DNA of 64,000 bases from Hanleya hanleyi (Eukaryota; Mollusca; Polyplacophora; Lepidopleurida; Hanleyidae). Every line of letters begins with the position of its first letter. The first letter of the stretch is position 1. Of this stretch, positions 8,502 through 17,429 are shown piece by piece. The translations under genes and the position numbers were made by a program. The DNA lies in the NCBI GenBank assembly GCA_036873755.1, contig JAVTVY010033629.1:82208-146207 (forward strand). Direction: 5' to 3'. The notes beneath the pieces were generated by a model, which saw nothing but the letters and a program-made list of their open reading frames with translations, was not told the origin of the DNA and ran no database searches.

Positions 8502-9250
8502 ACCAAACGAAAACAATGGTCCTCGTCGAACCTCGGCTCCTTCAAAACCTCCAATTGCCGTACCCAGTCCCACATACGGTGAAGACGATAAACACCCTCG
8601 ATGAAGAGATGCGTCAGATCTTACAACGACCGGGGTTACGCGATAGTGAGAAAGTACAACGGTACAATGAGACGCTTCAACGGTACATGACGTTCATGGA
8701 CCAATACAAAACCCTATCTACACCAGCACCACCACCACCACGCGACACACCGCCGACCTCAGCACCGCTCCAACAGCCCTCATTACCAGGGGAACCACCC
8801 ACAGCCCCACAGTGGGTCGAAGACGAAGTCCTGAAGAGTGTACCTGCATCGTCCAAGAAACAAGCTGGCCTGGTATTACAACGAATGAAACAGAATCCTA
8901 ACATGACATGGAATGATAAAGGTGAACTACTGGTACAGAATCAGGTGGTCCCGGGGACCCACATGACGGATTTAGTGAATGACCTGATGCGTCAACGCAG
9001 GTCGCACACGAATCCTCGAGGATGGGAGGTCTTCGCTCAAGGCTTGAAAGACATGCATGTACCACAGGAATTGGTGGGGAACCCACAGCGCTGGGCCTTT
9101 ATCCAATCGCCCAGTTGTGCACGACGACTCTCACCACACCACGAGTGGGAACCGGAGTTACCCCCCAAAACACCACCATGGCGGGCACCTACTTTTTCAC
9201 CCCTTTTACCACGCCACCCCCTGCAACCACCAAGATCTAAGTCACCGTGA
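8498..9250 (+). CDS. Polinton conserved capsid-module protein, function unknown
   Basis: 250 residues. An N-terminal helical region (about 25-75) is followed by a Pro-rich linker (80-105) and a compact domain (about 110-205) containing WNDKGELLV, a His-x-Thr-Asp-Leu segment and PRGWEVFAQGL. I recognise this type of protein from the structural gene block of other Polintons but cannot assign a role. The last ~45 residues turn Pro/Ser-rich and look out of register with the domain, which may reflect a frameshift near 9110. The gene starts in the ATGA overlap at 8498 and ends in a GTGA overlap at 9247-9250. Confidence 0.7.
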   Translation: MNQTKTMVLVEPRLLQNLQLPYPVPHTVKTINTLDEEMRQILQRPGLRDSEKVQRYNETLQRYMTFMDQYKTLSTPAPPPPRDTPPTSAPLQQPSLPGEPPTAPQWVEDEVLKSVPASSKKQAGLVLQRMKQNPNMTWNDKGELLVQNQVVPGTHMTDLVNDLMRQRRSHTNPRGWEVFAQGLKDMHVPQELVGNPQRWAFIQSPSCARRLSPHHEWEPELPPKTPPWRAPTFSPLLPRHPLQPPRSKSP

Positions 9251-9837
9251 CCATCACGACGATTAGCGCTCAAGGGCTGGGAGAAGTATTAAAACCAACA
9301 GCAGCAGCAGGAAAGCTCAGTCGTCATGTTTTACCTCACCCTACCCATAACAGCTCGGCTGATGTGTTTCCTGACAACACCTTGACCAAGTACGTGACCC
9401 AGTTACCGCAACCGTTGCATTTACCTGGACGCTGGGAATGTGGACTCGTGGATATCCAATACCCTTACTCGTGGTACAACGTGCGAGCCAATGAAGTATG
9501 GTACGAGGTGACCTACGTAGGACAAGAAACTCGACTCAAACTACCCGAAGGTCAATACGATACCCCCAAGGAGTTCATGGGTGGACTGAGAAGACTGATG
9601 CATTATAAATCTCTACGAGACGTCACGAATACTTCAAAACCCATAAAATCTTTCCCCTTAAAAAATCATGTGGACTTCGATTACAACGCACACAACGACA
9701 AGGCCAATCTCACGCTCAGCCCCAACGTGAGTGTCGAACTCAGTCCTACCCTACAGCAAATGCTGGGTCTCGATCTACAGGGGAAAATGGTGCTGACACT
9801 TCATTTCCGTCAAGTCCGAGCGGTTCACTTTGCATAA
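9247..9837 (+). CDS. Polinton minor capsid (penton, single jelly-roll) protein, internally shortened
   Basis: The N-terminal half (DVFPDNTLTKYVTQLPQPL, then WECGLVDIQYPYSWYNV) is the conserved start of Polinton penton proteins. The C-terminal strand (VLTLHFRQVR) is the conserved end. The region between them is short, so roughly 150 codons appear missing in frame near 9770. The protein is about 196 residues against my expectation of about 350. The start is uncertain: GTG at 9247 in a GTGA overlap, or ATG at 9178 in the same frame, which would require ignoring a TAA at 9238-9240. The partial jelly roll is unlikely to form a functional penton. Confidence 0.75.
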   Translation: MTITTISAQGLGEVLKPTAAAGKLSRHVLPHPTHNSSADVFPDNTLTKYVTQLPQPLHLPGRWECGLVDIQYPYSWYNVRANEVWYEVTYVGQETRLKLPEGQYDTPKEFMGGLRRLMHYKSLRDVTNTSKPIKSFPLKNHVDFDYNAHNDKANLTLSPNVSVELSPTLQQMLGLDLQGKMVLTLHFRQVRAVHFA

Positions 9838-10193
9838 TGAAGGTGCCTTATCAATGCCATACAGCCAGTTACGTCGATCATTACACCAAACAGGTCGGGG
9901 GTAGCTTTCCTGTCTTTGCAGGTACACGCATGCAACGAGGACATGGGCTGGGGAACATACTCGGGAGCATCGCCAAAACGTTCCTCCCCTTGGTGACGCG
10001 TGGGTTCAAAGCGATCGGCAAACAAGCGGTGCGCAGTGGACTGCAAGTCGCGGGTGATGTCTTGGGCGGTGCGGCACCCAAAGAAGCACTGAAACGTCGA
10101 GCCAAAGAAACGGGAGGCGTCTTGGTCACCAAAGCACAACGCACCGTAGGGAATAAAAGACCTGCACCACCGAGACCACGCACCAGTCGATGA
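9837..10193 (+). CDS. Polinton small capsid protein with amphipathic helix
   Basis: 118 residues starting in a TAATG overlap. The N-terminal segment (MKVPYQCHTASYVDHYTKQV) and the following Gly-rich GHGLGNILG with a long amphipathic, basic helix (about 38-75) are typical of a small Polinton/adintovirus virion protein compared with adenovirus pVI. The tail is basic and Pro/Arg-rich. Likely a membrane-active or capsid-core protein. No damage seen. Ends in an ATGA overlap with the major capsid gene. Confidence 0.72.
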   Translation: MKVPYQCHTASYVDHYTKQVGGSFPVFAGTRMQRGHGLGNILGSIAKTFLPLVTRGFKAIGKQAVRSGLQVAGDVLGGAAPKEALKRRAKETGGVLVTKAQRTVGNKRPAPPRPRTSR

Positions 10194-11324
10194 CCGACCC
10201 AGCGACGACGCACATTGAAGACCAAGGATATCTTTTCTTAAAGATGGCTTTCATCCATGCCGAGTCGTGTCCTTCTACCAACAGTGAATTTGATTTATGG
10301 ACCGTCCCACCTACTCAGACCAGTGCCGAAGAAGGTCAATGGGTGGAACATCTGCCCTTTTCCAGCATTACAGCCACAGGCCCCATTGAATTCACCATCA
10401 CCAACGCAGATACGACCCACCTGGATTTAGCCTACAGCCCCGTTGTTCTACCGAGACACCCCAGGCAAGATGGAAGCGAGTCCTGATAATGACGGCTATA
10501 CGGAGAGAGTGGATTTCACAGCAGAGAGTCAATCGGTCGATATGATGGGACGTCTGCATGCGGACTTATTCATGCCGGACCGATACCTCTTGAATGGAGT
10601 ACCTGTCAAAATACGACTAGTGCGCGCAACGCCTGCGTTTGCCTTGATGGCCCCGAGTGAGGACATCGAGTATAACATTGTCATCCAAGAGGCATGTCTG
10701 TTTGTACGCAAAGTGAAACCGAGCCCAGGTGTACAGTTGGGGCACATCAGAGCCTTGGAGAAAAAACCAGCCCAGTACCCGATTCGACGAGTACAGACCA
10801 AGGTCTTTTCCGTTCCTAAAGGTAATGTGATTGTCAATCAAGAAAACCTGTTCTTGGGGGATTTGCCGAAGCGTTTAACCCTAGCCTGTGTGGAGAACGT
10901 CAGTTATAATGGGACTCTCTCGAGGAATCCGTTCAACCGAAAAGCATTCAACATCAATTTCGTGGCCCTGCATGTGGATGGCCAACAGGTACCGGCACGC
11001 CCCTTACAACCTAATTTCGGAACGGACAATTACATCCGGATATATCTGAACCTCTTCACAGCAACTGGCCAAATCAACCAAGACGAGGGAAATATGATCA
11101 GTAGGGACGATTTCGGCAAAGGGTACGCCTTGTTCCGTTTCGACCTGACTCCCACCTTAGACAACGATCATCAACTGAGTCTCGTAAAGAAAGGCAACTT
11201 ACGCTTGGAACTGCATTTCGGGACACCTTTACCGAAAACCATCAATGCGATTTGCTACGCCGAGTTTGACAACATCATTCAAGTGGACAAAGCGCGCAAC
11301 GTCCTGTGTGACTTTGCCACCTAA
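10190..11324 (+). pseudogene. Polinton major capsid protein (double jelly-roll), internal deletion and frameshift
   Basis: Two adjoining frames carry the family's two ends. 10190-10486 has the N-terminal strands (WTVPPTQTSAEEGQWVE). The frame open from 10443 to 11324 has the second jelly roll with DLFMPDRYLLNG, ENLFLGDLPKR, NPFNRKAFN, a GKGYALFRFDL strand and the C-terminal YAEFDNIIQVDKARNVL. Around 10440-10455 about 90 codons of the first jelly roll are absent and the frame changes, so a complete protein cannot be made. Without the deletion the length would fit the ~430-450 residues I expect. It starts in ATGA with the upstream gene and its stop is followed after one base by the protease ATG. 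Confidence 0.9.
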
Positions 11325-11325
11325 C

Positions 11326-11789
11326 ATGGATACAGACCAGATACGCACCGTGCTGGAGAATGATCCAGGGACACTCAAGGAGTGTTTGCCCGAGACGTGT
11401 TCCCATTAGACCGTGTGTATCCTGCTGCTTACGTCCTGAATACAGACCCGATGAATCGACCCGGTCAACACTGGGTGGCCGTGTACTTGACAGAAGAGCA
11501 GGGCGAATACTTTGACCCGTACGGCCTACCACCCCTCCATCCCGATTTAACAGACTTCATGGATCAAGGCACAGAGACGTGGTGTTGGCATACTAAAACG
11601 TTTCAAAGCCTGGACAGTATGGTGTGCGGACAATATTGCTTGTTTTACCTGTACCATCGATGTCGGGGACATTCCATGCAGACGATCGTCCACATGTTTA
11701 ACGAGTACCCCAAGGCCGCGGACCGCGATGTACTCGTATATGACTGGGCCGCCTGTCATTTCAATGTACAAGTCCCGTTCTGGGCTTGA
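11326..11789 (+). pseudogene. Adenain-like cysteine protease (C5 type), frameshifted near the N-terminus
   Basis: The ATG at 11326 (TAACATGG after the capsid stop) opens a frame of about 22 codons, then the conserved Val-Phe-Ala-Arg-Asp segment continues in another frame from about 11382. One base appears to be missing near 11379. The rest is intact: catalytic His in GQHWVAVYL (codon 11469-11471), the following Asp in YFDPYG, and the Cys-Gly-x-Tyr-Cys motif (MVCGQYCLFYL). The protease would cleave precursor virion proteins. Length and motif spacing match Polinton proteases. Confidence 0.88.
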
Positions 11790-11910
11790 ATTCTTTCAAT
11801 GTACACAAGCCCCTCTGTTCTGGGCTTAAGTTTACAAGCCCCCTGTTGTGGGCTTCAGTTCTTTCAATGTACAAGCCCCCTGTTCTGGGCTTCAGTTTTC
11901 ACGTGGTTGT
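11776..11910 (+). repeat. Tandem repeats in the 3' untranslated region
   Basis: Four related copies of CAAGCCCCCTGTTCTGGGCTT, several followed by TTCTTTCAATGTA, start inside the protease stop region. Each can form an AAGCCC/GGGCTT hairpin. They probably grew from the end of the protease gene. Confidence 0.75.
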
Positions 11911-11932
11911 TCTCACGTTGTTGTTGTTACTG

Positions 11933-11938
11933 AATAAA
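11933..11938 (+). terminator. Polyadenylation signal of the capsid gene cluster
   Basis: AATAAA 144 bp after the protease stop. It is the only plausible signal on this strand after 8116. Confidence 0.55.
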
Positions 11939-11939
11939 A

Positions 11940-12430
11940 AACAAAATGAGATCTCACCAAAAAACCCTGTCTTCTGTGTTCCTATATGAGCATAATGCAT
12001 GAAACTGGCTTTGAACACCGTATTAGCCAATCAGTGGCCTAGAATGGAGCCAAAGGTACCCATCCATGTCCAGAAAACATTACCCGGGTGTACAAGAACC
12101 CGGATGTAGGCGCGGACGTAGGCGAAAGCATCCCAGTACCCGGATGTAGGCGCAGACGTGAGCGAAATTCTAGTACCCGTCCATTGGTTCTTTTATCGAT
12201 CGCTCATTGGCTCTTTTTCTCGACCGCTGATTGGTCCAAATGGAACTGCCCATCCTTCCCAGGTTCATTTACAATCTCCTTTTGGGGTTCAAGCTCTGTA
12301 TATCGATGCCGCAACATTGTCGCCGAACCTTGCCGAAAGGGAGACCTTTTGACCTGGATGTGACCTTTGTCCTTTTGACCCGACATTCATCCACGCACTG
12401 CCGGTGATGATGTGCGCACGCGCGTGCGGC
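11940..12430. other. Spacer between last gene and right terminal repeat
   Basis: No gene seen. It has three ACCCGGATGTAGGCGCGGACG-like direct repeats (12098-12165) and paired ATTGG motifs near 12183-12235. Confidence 0.5.
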
Positions 12431-14414
12431 CGGAGAGCCCACGCGCGCGCGCGCTGCGGCCGGGGCGGGCCGGGCCGGGAAAAAACCCGGAGGTTGAACA
12501 TTCGGACGTCTAAGGGAACATTGGAACTCTTCTGGGTTTGGAGGTGTAACCCGGAAGTGACGTCACAACCCACGTGACCTGCGCAGCAGAATGGAAACGA
12601 CACCCTAGTCTAGCCCCCTCACATAGGCGTCACATGGATACCTCACTCGATCCCATCGACCCACTAGTGGGCCACCTAGACCCCAAAACGTCTATTTTCA
12701 TACCCTTTGTCCACTGCGCATGCGCAGAGTGACGATATTTCAACCCCGCACTCACCCCATCAGATGCCCCCTCACATAGGCTTCACATTGATACCTCACT
12801 CGATCCAATCGGCCCACTAGTGGCTCCCCTAGATCCCAAAACGTCTATTTCCATACACTTTGTCTATTGCGCATGCGCAGAATGACGATATTCCTACCCC
12901 ACATCCACCCCATCGGTTGCCCCCTCACATAGGCTTCACATTGATACCTCACTCGACCCCATCGGACCATTAGTGGCCCACCTAGATCCCAAAACGTCCA
13001 CCCCGTATGGACCTATACACCCATAGCCATGCAGTATAGGCCTATGGGCCTACCCAGGCCTCGGTGACTTTTTCCAAAAATTTCACCGTTTCGCTCCGGG
13101 ACCCTTCCCATCGTGTTCTAAATGACGAGACGTGAAAAACAAATCCAAGCAACCCATATCACAATGAACGTATGTGAATTTCCCAGGTTGGACCTATACC
13201 CCCCATGGCCAGCCTATGGGCCTATATACAGACCTCGGTGACTTTTCCCAAAAATTTCACCGCTTCGCTCCGGGACCCCTCCCATCGTGTTTTTCTCGGC
13301 GAGACGAGAAAAACGAGACCCCACAACCCATAGTAAAGCCCACGAAAAAAAAAATGACCATCCCCATACCCCATACAGGCATTTTCCCTTATATTGTATG
13401 ATACAGACCCCTATTGTAGAGGTAAAGTCCGTGTTCCGCTTTTTATATTTTCGGAAAACAATCCTAATTTTACATGCAACCCACCCCATTGACTTGATAG
13501 GCAGGCCCCGATAAGCCCGGGGACCGATATTAGCCCTTTTGGCTAGAGGTGATAGGGTTTTCCCCTATTTTAGGGGCAAAGTCCGTATTCCGCTTTTTAT
13601 ATTTTCGGGAAGAATCCTAATTTTACATGCACCCAACCCATTGACTTGATAGGCAGGCCCCGATAAGCCCGGGGACCGATATTAGCCCTTTTGGCTAGGG
13701 TTGATAGGGGTTTTCCCCTATTTTAGGGGTAAAGTCCGTATTCCGCTTTTTATATTTTCGGGAAAAAATCATAATTTTACATGCACCCACCCCATTGACT
13801 TGATAGGCAGGTCCCAATAAGCCCGGGGACCGATATTATCCTATTTTCCCCTATTTTAGGGGTAAAGTCCGTATTCCGCTTTTTATATTTTCGAGAAGAA
13901 TCCTACTTTTACATGCACCCAACCCATTGACTTGATAGGCAGGCCCCGATAAGCCCGGGGACCGATATTAGCCCTTTTGGCTAGGATTGATAGGTGTTTT
14001 CCCCTATTTTAGGAATAAAGTCCGTGTTCGGCTTTTTATAGTTTCGGGAAAAAATCCTAATTTTACATGCACCCACCCATGACTGGATGCCCCTTCACGA
14101 ATGCTTCACTTTGATACCTCACTCGACCCAATCGGACCATGCAGCGTATTTGAAGTCTGGGGACTACTTTTTCTCCGCGGACGCTTTTTCCCGCGACCGC
14201 ATGACCGCCAGACCGCATCACCGCGGAGGAATTCGAGGTGAAAGAGGGGGCGCCACCTGCTGGAACTATAGCGGCCTTGACCTCTACACGGTCTCAGAGG
14301 TCAAAGGCCGTAAATGGCCGCTTCCTATACTTTAACATGGAAACAGCGTGCCCCTGGTGGATGCAAGAGTTATCTCCCCCGGCAAAATGTGGCTTAAAAA
14401 TGGTAGACTATACT
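12430..14414 (-). repeat. Right terminal inverted repeat of Polinton A
   Basis: Reverse complement of 1251-3125 with the same landmarks in reverse order, ending GGTAGACTATACT at 14414. It carries more copies of a ~150-bp sub-repeat (13490-14070) and fewer of the ~172-bp repeat than the left end. Confidence 0.85.
13490..14070 (+). repeat. ~150-bp tandem repeats in the right terminal repeat
   Basis: Four units each contain TTGACTTGATAGGCAGG, AAGCCCGGGGACCGATATTA and GTCCGTATTCCGCTTTTTAT (starts near 13490, 13636, 13796, 13926). The left terminal repeat has about one and a half. Confidence 0.8.
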
Positions 14415-14700
14415 AATATAATTTCTTGCGCTTGACAGGAGAAAATAGCACGAAATTACTTTCTCCTGGGGGAGCAAGAATCACATGTGGAGGTGTGAAA
14501 TGTTATAACAGGTGGGCGTCCTGTGAGCTGTTATAACATTGGCGGGGGTTTCTGGTTTAAATAGAGGTCAGTTGTATGGTCAGGCCATCTCGTCAGCGGT
14601 TTGCTAAGCATTAACACACGACAGTGTTAAGACGAAAGGCGGGAAATGAAAGTATTCATTTGACTGTATCTGATATGGTTGAAAAAGAAATCTTTATTTC
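14415..14700. other. No gene seen
   Basis: Begins directly after the Polinton end. Contains a TGTTATAACA palindrome pair near 14500-14540. No reading frame of interest. Confidence 0.4.
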
Positions 14701-15785
14701 TTAGGTCAATAACATGGCGTATGTATTCAAATAAAATGTACATATGCTTGTCATCTTGCTGTTACGCTCATTTTGGAGGTGGTGTTATACATTGGTGCAT
14801 TTGAGTAAAACGACTGTGAATGAACAGTACTTGTATCACTGTTCGTAGCATTTTTTATTTTGAATGAGATTATACCGATCGTATATGATATTATTTCTAT
14901 GAGCCTGAAGGGCCTTAGATTATTTGATGGCCCATTTTGCAGTTGTACATATCCATCAAAAAGATATGCGCATATCGCTAAGCTATAGAGTTTGATAAAA
15001 TATTGAAGTATGCAATATTGAATATGGATATTTGGATGGGCTGTAGAGCCATTAAAATACTTGGTGTATGTATTTGTCTACATTTAATATGTACATGACG
15101 GTTTGTCATCTTTTCTATGCATTTTCCATATTTTGAAAGTGGTGTTATACAGGTTTTGGTTCGTAGAAAACCACCGGAGTGAACTCAAAACAGTACGGTA
15201 TGTGTACTGTTCGATGCATTTTTCATTTTGAATGCGCTTATACCCAGCGTATGTGATATTATGCTTTTGAGGCTGAAGAGCCTTAGATTATTTGATGACT
15301 GATAAAGAGGTTGTACGTTTTCGTTTACCAATAGGATACGGTAATATGCTGATGCTAGTAATACGATTTTAATATAATATTGATGTAATGCAATATTGAA
15401 TATGCATAGTTGGATGGTCATTAGAATATGCTAGATCAGTATTGACTTGTCCATATCAGTGAGGCCATATGCTTTTGTCATTTTACCTGCATTTGTGCCT
15501 TTTTGAAAGCGGTATTATACAGGTTTTGTCTAATGCATTTGAACAAATCGACTTGTGAGCAAACAGCTCTTGCAATGTTGTTCGAAGAACTTTTCATTTT
15601 GAATGAACATATAGCGATCGTATATATTATGCTTTTTGAGGCTGAAGAGCCCTTAGAATACTCGGTCTACAAAGCGGTTGTAAATATTGTCTGTCAATAG
15701 GATACGTGAATGTACTATTTCTAGTAATATGACTTTGCTATAATATTGAATTATGCAATTTTTTATATGCATAGCTAGATGCGCT
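14700..15785 (+). repeat. Diverged ~365-bp tandem repeat
   Basis: Three units share GAGGCTGAAGAGCCTTAGA (near 14900, 15270 and 15632) and GGTGTTATACAGGTTTTG (near 14780 diverged, 15140, 15505). The 28-bp satellite that follows is an expansion of part of this unit. Confidence 0.7.
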
Positions 15786-15786
15786 G

Positions 15787-16290
15787 TAGAGCCATTAGAA
15801 TACTGGGTGATCTGAATGGTGAGCTGAAGAGCCATTAGAATACTTGGTGAGCTGAAGAGCCATTAGAATACTTGGTGAGCTGAAGAGCCATTAGAATACT
15901 TGTTGAGCTAAAGAGCCACTAGAATACTTGGTGAGCTAAAGAGCCACTAGAATACTTGGTGAGCTAAAGAGCCACTAGAATACTTGGTGAGCTAAAGAGC
16001 CACTAGAATACTTGGTGAGCTAAAGAGCCACTAGAATACTTGGTGAGCTAAAGAGCCACTAGAATACTTGGTGAGCTAAAGAGCCATTAGAATACTTGGT
16101 GAGCTAAAGAGCCATTAGAATACTTGGTGAGCTAAAGAGCCATTACAATACTTGGTGAGCTAAAGAGCCATTACAATACTTGGTGAGCTAAAGAGCCATT
16201 ACAATACTTGGTGAGCTAAAGAGCCATTACAATACTTCTGAAGAGCCATTAGAATAATTGGTGAGCTGAAGAGCCGTTAGAATACTTGGT
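15787..16290 (+). repeat. 28-bp satellite array
   Basis: About 18 copies of a unit close to GAGCTAAAGAGCCATTAGAA plus TACTTGGT. Variants occur in blocks: GCTGAAGAGCCATTAG, then GCTAAAGAGCCACTAG, then GCTAAAGAGCCATTAG, then GCTAAAGAGCCATTAC, returning to GCTGAAG at the end. Blocks of identical variants point to recent local duplication. Confidence 0.9.
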
Positions 16291-17140
16291 TGACAAAATA
16301 GCCTTGGATTGTTACCATTGAGAATGTGATTGAACATGGTTGGTATCGTGGAATGAAAGATGTATAAAGTATTGTGATCTGTGATAACCGCATGAAAGCG
16401 GTATTTTACATAGATTTGAGTAAAAGACCCTGTTAATATTTACGATGATGTACACTGAATTGTTTTAGATGATTGAACATGGTTGATGTTATGAAAGGAA
16501 TGATGTAAAACGGAAATGAGATTTGTGAACAGAAATAACGAATAAACACGGCTAGCACCGCATGACAATTCCAAATATATGTGTTGTTGAATGTGTTATT
16601 GCTTAAGGGTGCAGGAGAACTATGCTCAGTGTCATATAGGCTTCATTTGGAAATCTGACTCTGTATAGGTGTTACCTAAAATCGTATATTTTTACCAATC
16701 CGTCTGATTTGCTTTAATAAATATAGCATCACCTGTAATATCATGAATATGTAATAAATATAATTTAAAGTAGGCCTGTATTGCTTTGGTAATTCGATGG
16801 TCGGCCTACTTTAAATTTTATTTATTTCATATTATGTGATAAATACACCACTTTCTAAATGCTATCCCTCCTCCACACTTTAGATGTTAAATCTAGCATT
16901 AGCGTTTTAAGAGTGAATTAGTGATTGTGGGCGATATTATGTTTTCTGAAGACACTTGTATATCTCCGGCTATTAGATTCAAAGTCATCAGAGGTGAACT
17001 TGACTAATGTAGATTAAATAGAATAGATAATAACTGTAGCACACAGGTATTTTATCTGTCTGAGTTTACGGCTAGCGAAGATTTCTTGAACATGAATACA
17101 GGAAAATGAAATATCGATTAGTCGCATAAGTTTTTGGACC
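16291..17140. other. Intergenic, one perfect hairpin
   Basis: No gene seen. Inverted arms at 16755-16776 and 16802-16825 (TAATTTAAAGTAGGCC and its complement) make a hairpin with a ~25-base loop. Confidence 0.5.
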
Positions 17141-17148
17141 TCACTTAC

Positions 17149-17425
17149 CCACTACCGGAGCTACAGCTAGCGCATCTTGTAGGGTTTGTGCGTGTCCTGT
17201 GCCCTGAGTTATAGCATCAGTGACGATACCGGACGTGATACTTGCGGCGAGACTATCCAACTCAGTCTGAGGTAAAGCGACCTTCAACCCACTGAGATCC
17301 TCATTGATGATGTCTTCTGATGGAACTTCAGCCTGTACCATCCCTATCGAGATCCATCCTAATACCACCAGCACGGACACACTTTGACGTCCGACCATTC
17401 TGAAAGTTAACGAATGGACTGCCAT
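17149..17425 (-). CDS. Possible first exon of a secreted host protein
   Basis: The minus-strand ATG at 17425 opens a frame with a signal-peptide-like N-terminus: a hydrophobic core SVLVVLGWISIGMV ending near Ala32. An acidic, helical mature region without cysteines follows. At 17149 the frame meets GTAAGTGAGG, a strong splice donor, so the exon probably stops there. No downstream exon is identified. I do not recognise the family. It could be a small neuropeptide-like or defence precursor, or chance. TATA-like sequence is not clear upstream. Confidence 0.35.
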
Positions 17426-17429
17426 AATA

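Larger units (their letters stand above)
1251..14414 (+). mobile_element. Polinton/Maverick-type element without DNA polymerase (Polinton A)
   Basis: The element is bounded by inverted repeats beginning AGTATAGTCTACC (left) and ending GGTAGACTATACT (right), with the 5'-AG...CT-3' termini usual for Polintons. Its gene set is the Polinton hallmark set: retroviral-type integrase, FtsK/HerA-type packaging ATPase, adenain-like protease, double jelly-roll major capsid protein and penton protein, plus small capsid-module proteins. All genes are on one strand. No polymerase B reading frame or remnant is visible between the repeats. I could not find a clean 6-bp target-site duplication: the flanks are ATGCTC or CTCAGT on the left and AATATA or ATAATT on the right. 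The copy is inactive, with damage in integrase, major capsid protein and protease. Confidence 0.88.

Noticed and set aside
15185..15835. Minus- and plus-strand frames of 60-78 codons
   Set aside because: Inside the ~365-bp tandem repeat and satellite, shifting from unit to unit.
15787..16290. CRISPR array
   Set aside because: The repeats are contiguous without unique spacers and the DNA is animal; it is a satellite.
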